In this document: one piece after another, positions 1 to 11,988 of the stretch
Layout of the letters: each line of letters opens with the position of its first letter
How positions within the stretch are numbered: the stretch's first letter is position 1
Assembly (NCBI GenBank): GCA_031472005.1
Contig: PZJY01000002.1
Location: 2,046,001-2,110,000, forward strand
Length of the DNA stretch: 64,000 nt
Source: Tetracladium setigerum
Lineage: Eukaryota; Ascomycota; Leotiomycetes; Helotiales
Direction: 5' to 3'
Position numbers and translations under genes: made by a program
Notes under the pieces: model-generated
What the model saw: the letters and a program-made list of their open reading frames with translations, nothing else
Databases searched by the model: none
Told to the model about the DNA's origin: nothing

Positions 1-1
1 C

Positions 2-142
2 ATTGCTCAGAGACCTCAAACCTCTGCTGGCCTCATGCCACAGCCTACTGGAAGCACCAATCCTTTCAGACAGAGCCAGTTTGTCAACACAGCTACTGGC
101 CAGGGCTGGCAAAACAATCAACAGCCTATAGGAGGGGATTAG
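2..142 (+). CDS. C-terminal end of a clathrin adaptor (AP180/ANTH-like), partial
   Basis: Only the last 46 codons are inside the window, ending in TAG at 140-142. The tail is rich in Gln, Pro, Thr and Asn and contains the tripeptide NPF in the context TGSTNPFRQSQF. NPF motifs bind EH-domain endocytic proteins such as Ede1/Pan1, and Gln-rich tails with NPF are typical of fungal AP180 (Yap1801/1802) and epsin-type adaptors. In that family the N-terminal ANTH or ENTH domain binds PI(4,5)P2 at the plasma membrane and the tail recruits clathrin. The lipid-binding domain lies outside the window, so the assignment rests on the tail alone and an epsin is an alternative. Confidence 0.55.
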   Translation: MAQRPQTSAGLMPQPTGSTNPFRQSQFVNTATGQGWQNNQQPIGGD

Positions 143-540
143 ACAATTTAGAAACCATACCTGTGTTTCCTAGGCCAGCAAATCAACAGCCTTGGCAACA
201 ATAAATCGAAAGGCTTTGTAGAGTAGATAATGGTTGTTGATGTGAGAATTTGGGAATATTATGCGATTTCAATAATTGATAGCATGGCGTTAGGAGAGTA
301 AGAAGCAAGTAGGTCAAGTTGAACAGCGAAGGAGCATCATATCAGGCTCCCGACTTAGTAATGCAATGCCAATTTGCTGTTGACGATATAACCTGTTTAT
401 CAAAATGTTACTTTTTTGACCATGATCTATGCATTCCCTCTTCGTTCTTCCGTCGAGTGTACGCCGGAAAATCATATATATTACATTTCCCATAAACTCC
501 GAACGACCCCCGCTGTGCAGTAAATCAATTCTTAAGTCTA
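143..540. other. Intergenic, convergent 3' ends
   Basis: This stretch of about 400 bases lies between the stop of the adaptor gene on the plus strand and the stop of tfb3 on the minus strand. It is AT-rich and presumably holds both 3' UTRs. No convincing gene or repeat was seen. Confidence 0.5.
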
Positions 541-1644
541 TCAAAAGACATCATCAATCTCCATCCTATCATCAATTCTCAATCTTCCAGTTGCCTCAGC
601 AGCTTCCAAGCCAGGAGAAACCTTTCTGACACCCACGTCTCGCACCGCAACCTCGTCATCAATGAACACTCCAAAGCCAGAGAAGGCTTCGAACAGCGTC
701 CTAGAATAGTATTCTTTGAGACTGTAACCTCCAGCTGCATGTCTGATATCTTTTTTGGCACGATACAGTGGTTCATGGTTATAATCCTGCTGCAGCACAT
801 ATCTCGAAGGCGTGTAATCGATCCCCCCAAACGGATCGTATGGCTTCTCCTTCTCCACGGCCTTCTTCTGTTTAAGACCACGAAAGCTGAGACCACCTCC
901 CAGGCCATCCTCCTGACTACTAACCGTCGCTGGCCCCTGCAACGCCCTCCTCGCACTTGACTTCTTCAGAATGACCTTCTGAGCCTGCATCTTAATCTTC
1001 GCGGGATCCTCACTTGAATTCGCCAGTCTCTCCAACAAATCCCTCCTCTCCCTATCCAACTCGGCCTTGCCATTCTCTTCCTCCCTCACAGCCTGCAATC
1101 TTCTCTCCCTCAAAGACTCCCTCTCCAATCTCTCTCTCATCTTCTCCGCCTCTACCTCTTCCATGCCCGCCCGTCGATTAGCCTCAATATCCTTTTCATT
1201 CCCTTCCTTATACCTCCTCAACCTCTCCTCCGCTTGCCTCCGCACCTCCACATTACCCTCCACAAGGTCAAAGACCAATCCCTCCACCTCCTCCAAGTAA
1301 TTATTCCAGTCCAGCAATGTCTCGAAATCCTCCTGTCTTCTGTTAAAGACACCTCCAACGCGCTTGCGGATATCAACCTCGCGCTCGACTTTCAGATCGG
1401 CAAAGAAAGCTTTGTGAAAGCCCTTTTTGCGTAGGGTTTTGCCGCAATATGGCATGGGACAGGAGGCTGGGCCGGAGGTGTAGATGCGATCGACGCAAGT
1501 CGAGCACATTTTGTGGTAGCATTCTGGGTTGATGAGGAATTGGAGTGTTGGATTGAGGTAGCGATTAGATTTGCAGACGGGGCAGATGTCGTCGGATGGA
1601 TTGTTGGGCGGGGGCGAGGCGCCAGAGTTAGGTTTGCGACTCAT
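541..1644 (-). CDS. tfb3: TFIIH/CAK assembly factor Tfb3 (MAT1 family)
   Basis: This intronless frame encodes about 367 residues when started at MSRKPNSG (ATG at 1642-1644). An upstream in-frame extension exists, but the internal Met gives the usual short lead into the RING. Residues about 21-70 form a C3HC4 RING finger starting CPVCKSNRYLNP and containing CYHKMCSTCVDRI, the hallmark of MAT1/Tfb3. A long charged coiled coil follows (about 110-230), then a C-terminal part with the conserved YDPFGGIDYTPSRYVLQ. In the family, Tfb3 bridges core TFIIH to the Cdk7/Kin28-cyclin H kinase for RNA polymerase II CTD phosphorylation and also works in nucleotide excision repair. It is transcribed divergently from nudC, 251 bp away. 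Confidence 0.94.
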   Translation of the reverse strand: MSRKPNSGASPPPNNPSDDICPVCKSNRYLNPTLQFLINPECYHKMCSTCVDRIYTSGPASCPMPYCGKTLRKKGFHKAFFADLKVEREVDIRKRVGGVFNRRQEDFETLLDWNNYLEEVEGLVFDLVEGNVEVRRQAEERLRRYKEGNEKDIEANRRAGMEEVEAEKMRERLERESLRERRLQAVREEENGKAELDRERRDLLERLANSSEDPAKIKMQAQKVILKKSSARRALQGPATVSSQEDGLGGGLSFRGLKQKKAVEKEKPYDPFGGIDYTPSRYVLQQDYNHEPLYRAKKDIRHAAGGYSLKEYYSRTLFEAFSGFGVFIDDEVAVRDVGVRKVSPGLEAAEATGRLRIDDRMEIDDVF

Positions 1645-1895
1645 TGTTTTGCGGGGTTGAAGGGGGGTTTGATGTGATGTCGTTGAGTCGAGTCGCGAGG
1701 GATGAGGTTGCTTTGAGGAGGAGCTGCAGAGACAAGACAAGGCTGTTCCTTTCAAGCGGCAAATTGGGGAGAAGGCTCTGCTAAATCTTTGTGGATTTCA
1801 AAGCCTTGCGCGGGCATCCAAAACTCACCTTGCTTCCAGAGCCTTCCCTTCGTTGCACCGACACAAATTCGACAGTTTGTAACGACAACGTGAAA

Positions 1896-2833
1896 ATGGC
1901 AGATGTTAAGGGTAAATATATTGTTCCTTTGCCTCTCTAGTCAACACAGAATCTGCAAAGCGCAAGCTGCTAACCCCTCACTCCAGAACCAACCCCCGCA
2001 GAAGAGGCAGCCGCCCGCGCAAAGGAAGCTGAAGAACAAGCCGCTCTCCCATACAAATGGACTCAAACGATCGCCGATTTGGACGTCACGATTGAAATCC
2101 CTGGTAACTTGAAAGGAAAAGATCTCAATGTCTCCATCAAGAAGAAGAGTATCATCGTTGGAATTAAGGGACAAGAGCCAATTCTCTCCGTACGTCCTCC
2201 ATCTACCCCGCCATACCCAACACCCCAAACCCTTTTTCTTCTCTTCCACATCAGCCATCTTCAGTCTGTATATTTATAATTTTTTTGATTTACTAATTCA
2301 ATTTATTCTTCAAATCTCACAGGGTGATCTCCCACTCGACATCAGCGTAGACGAAAGCACATGGACTCTTGCAGCCTCCCCCGGTGGTGCCACCAAAGTC
2401 CTCGAACTCCATCTCGACAAAATCAACAAGATGCAGTGGTGGGAACATGTCGTGACTACCGCCCCCAAGATTGACGTCACCAAGATCACGCCTGAGAGTA
2501 GTAAATTAGGGGATCTAGATGGCGAGACGAGAGGAATGGTCGAAAAGATGATGTTTGATCAGAGGCAGAAGGAGATGGGTGCGCCGAGCAGTGATGAACT
2601 TAAGAAGAAGGAGATGCTGAGTGAGTGATTCCTTTTTTATTTGTTATTTTCTGTGTTATGAGATGGGGAAGGTTAGTAGGAGGCTTAGCGAGGGAGATCT
2701 GGTTTTGTGGCTTTTGAAGATATACTTTTCGTTCACCATTTGGAAAGATTGCAATTGCTAACATCGCTCGAACACAGGCAAGTTTATGAGAGAACATCCA
2801 GACATGGACTTCAGCAACGCGAAGATCAATTAA
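1896..2833 (+). CDS. nudC: Nuclear movement protein NudC (CS domain)
   Basis: Four exons splice cleanly: 1896-1911, 1987-2189, 2323-2620 and 2778-2833, giving 190 residues. The spliced start is MADVKEPTPAEEAAARAKEA. The CS/p23-like domain begins at YKWTQTIADLDVTIEIP and continues through GDLPLDISVDESTWTL, KMQWWEHVVTT and the family signature MREHPDMDFSNAKI at the C-terminus. Intron 2 has a TACTAAT branch site. NudC family members act as Hsp90-associated chaperones that stabilise LIS1/NudF and support dynein-driven nuclear migration along hyphae. The length fits fungal NudC of about 190-200 residues. Exon junctions were chosen because they restore the conserved frame with canonical GT-AG ends. 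Confidence 0.95.
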
Positions 2834-3202
2834 ATCCAATCTATTTCGATTTGGTGGCCAAAGATTGGTGGTTGTTGTTGCCTTGAGAGGAACTCGAGGC
2901 GATTTCCGGATATTAAGCGAGGGCGCTTGGAGGAAACGAATCCAAAATCAAATCATGAGAACACCAAACTTCTTTCATAATTCAAAGCAAAACGACTGCC
3001 AAAGCCTAAATCCAAGTCAATAGAGAATAAAATCAATGAAAATAGATAAACCAGTCAGTTGACTAAAGTTGCCAGCCACTTGGCTAGGATTTTGTTGATA
3101 GTTTCTCGAGCTCCGCAACATATCTCGCTCCTAGAGGCTTCCAATTCAACCCGGCTACGACCTACGACTTATGAGACCATGAAACAGTCCGAGGGCCCTC
3201 TC
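2834..3202. other. Intergenic, convergent 3' ends of nudC and the HET gene
   Basis: About 370 AT-rich bases between two convergent stops. Nothing beyond presumed 3' UTRs was seen. Confidence 0.5.
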
Positions 3203-5021
3203 TTAATTACGCTCAGTCAAGACTTCATCCTTTCTAATAACTTTCGATGTCGTCCCTGGATCTTCCCTTCCCGTCTCAGATATATCCGATATTGACAAGT
3301 CTAGAATGGCCATCCTTTCGTCAAATATCAGTTCTGTGGAGACCCTGATTTCGAGAAGCTTGTTCTCAAAAGGCAGGGTCTTCTGGAGTGAGACAGCCTC
3401 AAAACTTGATTCTTTGTAGACAAGCCTCTCAGAAATAGAACGGAGAACATCTAGTTGTCGGATGCTGCTTTGTTCTTGCTCTACTAACTCAACATGGAGT
3501 TTCGCTCTAATCCGACCCCCTTTAGTTCCAAGAGACGCAAATGTTAAGATCACAACAAAATTAGGTCCGTGTAGCATGGAGAAAAAAATTGCAGCTCGTG
3601 AGCCAGGTAACTCAACGCTCCAAGTCATTGACATGTTCTCGTCGTTCCAATTCGGAGCCTTCCACCGGGTGTGGCTAGCAGCATCGATGGAATATATGGA
3701 GCATTCAGCATTCTCAACCTTGATACCCAATGCCTTTCCAGAATAACGTAGACAGCAGCGATACAGGGCCGCGGCCGATTCTGCCACCTGCCCAGCATCG
3801 ACAAAGTAGACGTTCTTATGTGACAAATATCGGACTTCTGAGAATCCAATCTCAATGGATTCTTGATCGCCCCAAATGAAGTCATTTGGGGCGCCATCAG
3901 ATTCAGAGTTATATAATCGAATAACAGGTACTGCTACAGCGGTGAAAGGGTTGTTCGCAGGGCTGCATTCGAGTATTGCGAAGTGAGTGTGATCTTCTAT
4001 TGGTGGATCTGATTTCATGAGACGTAGACGAATATGCAAGCCCCTGTTCGTCATGGAGTATGGCTCCGTTTTCATAGCGTGAGGAACAATATTTGCAGAT
4101 GACATAAATGCGGCTGGATGTACAGCGAGTGGCCCCTGGGCATTTTCAAATGGTTCACTCCCGTAGTTGCGGAATCGACTGCGAAGATACGTCCTGTTAT
4201 GGAAGGGGCTCCACGCAAACAAAGAGTGATCATAACTCGATTGCATGATCGCTTCTTGTAGTCGCTGGAATGCTCTTTCGCCTTCTCCATAAAGAAGTGG
4301 CATGTTGATCTTTGAAAATACCCATGAGACAATATGCGATGTCCTCGACTCTGGTCGTTCTTCGACGGGAGGCCCATGACATTCTTCGTGCAATACTCTC
4401 TTGGTACATTGACCTGGAATCATGTAAAACGGCAGGGTTGATACCAGTGATCTCGGATAGCGTGTCCACAAGATCCCCTTTCATCCCTATTTCGCCCCAT
4501 GAGGAGTCGTAGAAGAACATCTTTCGTGGAGCTATGAGTTCTTGAAGAGTCTAACCTCTCGTGAACCAGCGGGATTTGCGAAGAGATTCGACTGATGACA
4601 TCGGAATCTTTGATTCCATGAGATCAGCGAGGGGGTCGAGAGATCGATCAACCTTCTCCCTTTGCGACTCTGTCTCGATGAATTTTGATTTAGGCTGTGA
4701 AGAGATATCGTCGAGGTACGCAAAGCAGACCTTAGTCTCTTGGTACCATCGAAACATTGAGTTAATCGCTTCTGAGAGTTCTGCGGATGAACTTTTATCA
4801 ATGCAACAAGTGTCGATCCATACATAGCCACATCCAAATTTTCTGGCTTGAATGATTGACCCGTCAATCTTCTCCCAGCCTTTCTTCTTTCTGTCCACAT
4901 CGGCTGTAAGGTCCTGAAAGGTCACTTCCTCATCACCCCATGTATGCGATAGCGTAGCGTACGGTGGGATATTCGAATAGAATTTCTCTAGTTGGAGTGT
5001 ATTGATGTTGAGCAAACGCGT
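3203..5021 (-). pseudogene. HET-domain (heterokaryon incompatibility) gene, disrupted
   Basis: The reading matches a HET domain at its N-terminus: LLNINTLQLEKF, PYATLSHTWGDEEVTFQD, KFGCGYVWIDTCCIDKSSS, ELSEAINSMFRWYQ, then RWFTRG and TLQELIAPRKMFFYDSSWG, and later NMPLLYGEGERAFQRLQEAI. A long C-terminal region of about 350 residues follows. HET proteins trigger cell death when genetically unlike hyphae fuse. Three lesions are visible. The Trp codon of the GWTLQEL motif reads TAG (minus-strand codon at 4551-4553). The frame shifts by one base in an AAA run near 4311-4313, just before the INMPLLYGEG motif. The position where family members usually start (M-R-L-L-N) reads ACG at 5019-5021, and no in-frame ATG was found upstream as far as about 5111. 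The rest is well preserved, so the loss looks recent. A sequencing slip could explain the frameshift but not the nonsense codon as easily. Confidence 0.85.
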
Positions 5022-5523
5022 GGTTGTGGTTTGCCAAGTTCCGTGGCCGTCTGTGTGACTTGAGGGATGATTGTAAGTGAGGTGAAGCGTCAGGCTGTCA
5101 GCCTGATATGTCGGGAGTGGAAAGCAAAACCGATACCCAGTAAGATCTTACATTCTGATTGGTCCTCTTACATTAAGGCAATCGTTTACTGTCACGGTGG
5201 TTTTGTTCCTGCTCGTGGACTCTTGGAGGGATTTATTGATTTGTATCTTTTTCATATTTTGCCAAGCCATAGATTGACAGCCGGGCCAGCTCTTTGGTTC
5301 TGTCATTCATTTTTTGATCAGCCCATTCCTTTTTGTTTGATGAGGCCGCTGCAATAGTACTGTACATGCACCCATCCATTCGTACTTCATAGTCTTCTAT
5401 ATCTTTTCGTACACCCTACCGACCAACCTCTCTCCTCTCCTCTCGAGCGACCATCTCCTTCTAATCCCAGATCACATATCTGGCATCTCAAAATCCCACT
5501 CCATCCAATTCCCTTCTACTCTT
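5022..5523. other. Upstream of the HET gene and downstream of swp1
   Basis: About 500 bases holding the former promoter of the HET gene and the 3' UTR of swp1. A CT-rich stretch lies near 5,415-5,470. No additional gene was seen. Confidence 0.45.
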
Positions 5524-6708
5524 CTAGCGCTCACCAGCCAACCTCCGACTCTGCACCTCACTCAACGCCTTGCTTCCGCTCAAGAATCCCACCAATCCCA
5601 CTACGCCGGCCGCAGGCAAAGTCTGGAACAAATTCCAGCTGTAATAGTACAGAAAGAAGATTCCTTCCATGGCGAGGATGGATCCGAAGAATAGTGTGTG
5701 CGAAATTGGTGCTGCAGAGGTGGCTTTGGAGAGATGTGATACGTTTGCGCCGAGGTATGCCCACTGTAAAAATCACAATGATTAGTTCGACGCCTCTTTC
5801 TCGAAGATGGATAATTTGGAATTTGCATTGGGAAGGCTTGGGATAAGATGGGACGGGGGTGGACATACAGCACCCAGCAAAACCGGTACAGTAGCCAGAA
5901 TCGCGAGGACAAAGACAACCGAGAACAAAACAGGACCACTCTTAGCATCTGGCTTGAAGATATGGTTGATCTCCTCTCTCTTTCCATATCTCAATGGCTT
6001 CTCATATGCGGGTAAGGGGGTGTGAGGATCAACTACAACATTGATGTTGAAGACATGGTTACTGAAGGCTTGGGAAGGGCCGAAGGATGCGAGGAGGAGT
6101 GTTGCGCGAAGAGGAGAAGTGGAGAGGAGGAACTGAATTGGGAGGTCCTTTTGCGTCTACATATTCAATCCATCATTAGCAACCAAATTAAATACTAATA
6201 GCATAGGAATGAATTGGAGTATGAAGTTAAAACATACGAAATCAACCTTCCCCTTCCCACTCTCCTTGAGGGAAAATGGGAACGTAATCTCGAGCCCGGT
6301 ATCCTGATCTCGAACCAGCAAAAAGGCTTGATGCGGTCGTTTCGCAACGCCATCTTCAGTCGCTGTCAAGACGATCTTGAGTAAATCGGTATGGCCTAAC
6401 ACTACCGCTTCTGTGAGGGGAACATGATCCGAAAGCCTGCTCAATTCAAAAGAAATACACCAATTAGCAATTGCCTTTCCTTCCGTTTGCTATCTATGCA
6501 ACTACATAGATGCAATTTTGGACTGCTTCCGACTGGGAGCTTTTCCAAAATAAACGTACTTGTCTTTAAACCCATTTCCACCTGCACCTTTGGAATTGAC
6601 CGAGATGATGGCCTCGTCGAAATTCCATCCTTTTGATGAAGATGCCGCAGATGTGAGGGGCGTGACTGCGAGGAGTAGCGAGGGGAGGATGGAGGTTAGG
6701 AAGCGCAT
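5524..6708 (-). CDS. swp1: Oligosaccharyltransferase subunit Swp1 (ribophorin II family)
   Basis: Four exons on the minus strand (6708-6560, 6436-6238, 6156-5869, 5763-5524) join in frame to 291 residues, close to yeast Swp1 (286). The protein starts with a signal peptide, MRFLTSILPSLLLAVTPLTS. It continues through a luminal beta-rich region (KLSDHVPLTEAVVLGHTDLL, HQAFLLVRDQDTGLEITFPF) and ends with three hydrophobic segments, including SGPVLFSVVFVLAILATVPV, HTLFFGSILAMEGIFFLYYY and AAGVVGLVGFLSG. Ribophorin II/Swp1 is a non-catalytic subunit of the ER oligosaccharyltransferase that transfers the glycan to Asn in nascent chains. The conserved PHTPLPAYEKPLRYGKREEI linker before the first membrane span supports the call. 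Confidence 0.92.
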
Positions 6709-7476
6709 TTTGTGGTCGATTAGTGGTTTTCGACTTCAATTTGATATTGGGGAGCTTGGGATGGTATTTGTGACCACCTTGCGGAAGTGTCGCGGTTGGA
6801 AACTGCTATAATGGTAAAGAGGGTTGCCGTAGCCTTGGCACTCACCCCACTCGCTTGTGGAGAACGACTACGAAGTACTATCACATTGGTGATATGGGAT
6901 GTATATATTAAGATGAGAGTGTAGTTAGATTGACGCATTCTAAAATGAGTTGTTTATTCTTGGATTCCTGGCGTGAGTATCAACTATCGCCTTCCCATCC
7001 TTCACAATGTCAGTTGTTGATTCGGTTAATTTGTAAACAAGCCAGCTTCCTTAGTTCTTGTCAAGCATGTATCACTCCCAGCATTCTACTTGTAATGAAA
7101 GAAGGTTATAAAGTATGCAAATGGATATGGTCTATCAATAGGAATACGGGCGTATCAAATCCCGCCAATTACTATGTACACGATTCCCAATCCAGAATCC
7201 AGCACACAAAATCTCTCTCCTCTCTCTTCGCAATGAAACGCCGCCACATGCTTGTATGCGTCCATGCTAATGCCCATGCTATAATCATAACGCCCTGTCA
7301 TATCGCTCTTCAGGAACGTGACACTACCCTTCCCATGCTATGCGATATCCCTGACCATACCATCTTCGTCCAACGCCCTCGGAATCCAACAAAAGAAAAA
7401 AAATCAATTAAAAAACAGGTATATGTACAAGTAATAGGCTGAAAGGATCGAAGGTATTATTTATGAGAAGTCCAGA
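6709..7476. other. swp1 promoter and lipase 3' flank
   Basis: About 770 bases. The right part should contain the 3' UTR of the lipase gene and the left part the swp1 promoter. No conserved reading frame was recognised. Confidence 0.45.
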
Positions 7477-9944
7477 CTAATGTGCTGGGGGTTGTTGAGA
7501 AGGAGGTGCTGGGTGGAAAAGTTGCTTGTATTTCCTCTCTGGGCTACTTGGACTGTTGGCCGTTATGTCGGGACGGCCGTGGTCCTTATTTGGTGACATG
7601 ACAATCCCAAATATGTCTCTGACTGAGTGAGGGCTGGTGGCTAGAACTCTATCGGTATTACTGGTGACAGGTTGGCTGTTGGAAAAGAAATCGATTACCG
7701 CGTCTGAACCGTGAACAGAAGAGTCGTAATGCAATCCAAGGTTGGGGAGGTCAGTGGTGGGATTGAGTTCGGGGCTACTGCCATCGGTAAGGGAATCAAT
7801 GTCCGCATCGGAACTTGGGGTGAGTATGATGTTGTATCGCCTGCCGACGAGACCTCTGGGAATGGAATCAAATCTTTGCGCACTTCTGGCTTGAGGAATG
7901 CAAATGGGTTGATTTCTTTATCATGTTGCTTGGAACCGTGGGTGAAGTCTGGATGTGCGGATTGTGGTCCTTGGGCAACCAATTTGTTGGTATTGATACC
8001 CCAGTGTGAAAGAGGAATTCGAACAGAGGGTCGTACAGCACTCTTCTTGTCGGGGATGAGTTTGGAATCGTCGAGGCTTTTGAACGGTTTTACAGCACTG
8101 CCACTGTCTCTGCGTCTCCTTCCCGTACGGCTTGGTTGCGTTCGGCTTCCGGTTGTCATTCGTCGAAGGTCCACTTGACTGGGACTGAAAACAACCCTAG
8201 CTCGAAGCAATTGAACGGCGGCATCCAGTTCCAATTCAATAGCACAGTGGTTTCTTATCCTACTGAGCTTTGGCCACGTCGCTCGTTCCCCACAGAGACA
8301 TGCTGAAACCATGAAATCGGCGGTGGGATTTTTGAGTATCCTTGGGAAGTCCTTGTATTCAATGGCTGGGAGAATGGTAATGTCGCCGGAGTACTTCTGG
8401 CTTAGGATTGATCTGGCCTTGCTGACGAGATTTGGGAAGATTCCAAGCTCAGCAAGAACCTGCATTCGGTGCAATGCTTCATCTTTAGCAAGATTTGTGA
8501 GTGTATTGACCCATCCAGAGCCAGGGTCACTCGTAGACTGCGTGTCTTTGGTAATAGCTTCATCACTCTTGATGAGAAATGGTACCACGTGAGGATTGAC
8601 TTGTGAGACGATGAAATGGTTGACATTGAACATCTCCGCCAATCGAGTCATGGGAAGATCGCCCTCGACACTTCCATCGATCCATCTTTGCGGTGTTGGG
8701 TTCCAAGGCGTGTTAAGCCCCGTGATAGGGTTCTTAACAAGAAGTTCCCCTGCGTTGAAAATGAATGGCACTGAACATGAAGCTGCGACGGCAGACCAGA
8801 TCATCACATTTGGAGCCGTGACGTAGTTTAAGAGTCGTGGAAGCTCGTACACGGACGCAGAAGAGACAGTGATGTTGAGGATCCGACGAGTACGGTTGTA
8901 CGCTTCTTGGAACGTCATGTCGCCCAGTAAATCTTGCATTACTCGCGTTAGGTGTTTGATGTCGATCCAAGCACCCTTAGTCAAGAGACGTCGCACGCGT
9001 TCTAAGATTCCGTCTTCGTTGCCGTCTTCTTCAAAAACAGAGAGATCTCCGTAGGGAAAGGATTTGAGAACGTCAGGAATCTCCTCGTCCGTTCGCGTGC
9101 AGAGTACGGCGCAGACAATACTTCCCGCGGAGGTGCCCGAGATGATCCGGGGTAGGAGTTTTGCTTCAAAAAGAGCTTTCAATACTCCCACATGGTTCAT
9201 TCCAAAGGTCGCGCCTCCACTGAGCAAGAGAGCACTTCTCCCAAAGGCCTGTCTGGCATAAACAACCTGCTCCAGGATATCCTTTGCCTCGATTCCCGGT
9301 GGTAGAGTGTGTTTACTAGTTTCCACCAGTGACCGTATTGTAGCAAGCGTAGAATCGATGTAGCGCTCAATCAAATCCTTCGTCCCAATGTGTGAATGCT
9401 TGTAGAGCCGAACATTTCCCATGCCACCTAAATCCCTCGCCAGTGCCTGTCGGACGAGACCCATCATGGCGAAGACATCGCAATTGATCCTCGCATCGTC
9501 CAATTGGCGCAGTCTCGTTTCGACCAGTTCAATGTCGAATTCGTCGCCACTCAGGTCGTGTTTCCATGCCTCGTTATCCTCTAGTATGTCTAACTCGACT
9601 GCCGCCTTCTGCCACTGCTCCAATTTGGTTGCGCCCTTCATTCGGGCTCGCAGGATCAATCTCCTCTCTTCGTCTCTGGCTCTGGCAGCGCGCTCTTCCT
9701 CGGTCAAGCCGTCTCCAAAGTGCAGAACAGTAGCGTTTACGGCATCGACGCCTCCGCGCAAGATCCTGGCTGCTGGTCCGAGAAGACTCCATCCTTGCTG
9801 CGTCAGGGAGGCTCGTCGCTTGGAGGGTACATCATTGCAGATGTAGCCCTTCATGGGAGGTGGTGGGAGGAGTTTGATGGTCGAGGAGTCGTCAACAGCG
9901 CAGAGGGGTTTGCGAACATGATCCAACGATACCATGTTCCACAT
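7477..9944 (-). CDS. Patatin-like phospholipase / Tgl4-type lipase
   Basis: A long patatin domain is plain: glycine-rich oxyanion motif LLSGGATFGMNHVGVL, nucleophile elbow GTSAGS (G-x-S-x-G), and the catalytic Asp in WIDGSVEGD. The N-terminal part matches the DUF3336-like region of fungal Tgl3/4/5 lipases (TEEERAARARDEERR, ATKLEQWQKAAVELDILE). These enzymes hydrolyse triacylglycerol or phospholipid at lipid droplets. The frame would stop early, but near 7906-7908 a second frame takes over (IPQARSAQRFDSIPRGLVG, then SDADIDSLTDGSSPELNP) and runs to TAG at 7477. One missing base in the CCC run on the minus strand there would join them and give about 822 residues. A 47-nt intron (GT..AG, roughly 7893-7939) would also join the frames but has a poor donor. 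The C-terminal tail is Ser/Pro rich. Confidence 0.9.
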
Positions 9945-11988
9945 CGTGTGAGCGAGCCATGCGGCGGCGACGGGAGGAGGAAAGGGGGTTTGTGAGGAAG
10001 GGAGGGATGCCGTTATACGAGTCGGAGAAAGTATATTCTATTCATGGGGTTGTACGTGTTGATGCTGACTGTGCGACTCTATGCATTTACGAATGAGGGG
10101 TGTTAAGAAGAGAGAGAGGGAGAGGGGTGGATGGTGGTGAGAAACGAGGTGATGGGGGTTTGGCGGGATGATGTAGGATGTGTTCAGTGCAGTGTTCCAG
10201 TCCCGACATTACTAGTTCGGAGATGAGGTCGATCACGATACCCGGCCGACCACCAATCAGGGCCACGCTCCTTTCTTCTGACGAGTCAACTGCCAATCCA
10301 AATCCTCCTGACTGACTTGACGCGTCGAGCATCTCTCATTTTGCTCACATCAGAAATTGTGAGAAAGAGCGTGTGACGACCGCCCCAATGGTGTGTGTGG
10401 GATGAGATGCATTAGGGCTGTAAATCATGTGAAAATTGCACTTCGATATCTTCATCTTTGATAGAGTCGGTTATTTAGGTAATCTCACAATAAAGATACT
10501 GTCGATACAGAGGTAGATAGGCAAGTATCTCCGTTTCACATGGAGGAATTTGCATGTGTTCACACCCTTTGCATCCCCCACACTTCTCCGCATCCCCAGA
10601 TAGTCAATAGCGATTGATTACTGACAGTACAGCAGTAATGAGCGGTGAAGTCCAGACTTGCTCATGTGTTGTTTTCGACCTCCACTTTACGGAGCCTTCT
10701 CTCCCGTACTTCTACTCTTGCTTCTTCGTCTTCCTTCCTTCTGCAGTCTGCTCTCTGCTGTCTTCCTTTCTTCCTTTTCTTCTGCATCTGCATTTCTACC
10801 CTTCAAGCGTGGGGTGATATGTGATTTGTGATTGCGATTTGTCCTTTTTTGTTGGCCTTATTCTTTCGTTCTGTTTCTTTTTGTTTGATTTCACAATCCT
10901 CATTTCTGCATTTCGTACCTATCCTCCGCATCGGATGTAAAGTTGGAGTTGCCAAGGTCTGTTGCAGCACCTGTGGCTGTGGAAATGCTGAACTCTTCTC
11001 CGTTCGAAGCTTGTGATAATGATTTAAAAATTTATTTCTGTCCGAAAGCATTGGCACGTCCTGTACCAAGGCCATCATCACGGTATTCCGAATCATGTTC
11101 TTGACCCACCTTAGCCGAAGCCTCGTGCCATGGAGCATATTTCTACGACACGCTCTTCTCCATCGTAGAAATTAATTTTACATTGTCGTGAATATCGAGA
11201 TTTAAACTCCACTGGCAAGGCATATTGGAAACTTGCGTGCTATAGCCTTGATAACCTCTTGATGCGCCCCATATGCCTAATATGCCTCCCCAAATATATG
11301 TCCGGAGTCTGTCGTGTCAACATCAACCTAAACACTGCCGTTGATCATTCAGGAGAAGCTGCTAACTCAACAGCTTCCTTCCTTCTTCGCGTCTCCATGA
11401 TGGCCGGTTTCATTTTGAAGAGAGGGAAATCGATATAGGATTTCGCTTTGTTGAGACTGCTTCAAGTTGCAAGGCGTGTCTACTCACTCTGTTTGGAAGA
11501 GATCGACGACCCTACAGATGTCAACCGGCTCCTGATATAGTCATTGCATCATTATATCCGTACAGGATCAAAGGTCTAAATTACACTTCATCCAACTACC
11601 CACGTTCTACAATTCGGATTCCTTTCTCAAACGTCCAATCTCTTCGAAAGTTGCCGGACTTTCTTGTACTTGGCGAATGTGGGGCGAAGTAAGGAGAAAT
11701 TGACAATGTGAGACAGTGTGCTTTGAAACTATTCTGTTCATGCTCATCAGCGAAAGAGTCCCAGAAGGCTTTGCATACTGACTTGACGTTATTTGCCGCT
11801 CCTCAAATGACCCGGCGTGGATGAAGTGCTCTTTGCACAAATTAAACTCTTCCATCTACTAGATGAATGATTCAGAGGTGGCACAAGAAGCATATCCAAG
11901 CCGCTTGAATTGATGTCCACATCGTTTTGTGCCAAATCCCTAGCGTTGATGTTGCATCACTCGATCCTGGTTCTGGCGAGAATCTTCT
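9945..11988. other. Gene-free interval with a pyrimidine-rich block
   Basis: About 2 kb. The right flank of the lipase start holds its promoter. A strongly pyrimidine-rich (CT) block at about 10,680-10,800 resembles the CT-rich leaders of fungal promoters, but no conserved plus-strand gene follows it. Short frames here show no recognisable motif. Confidence 0.4.
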
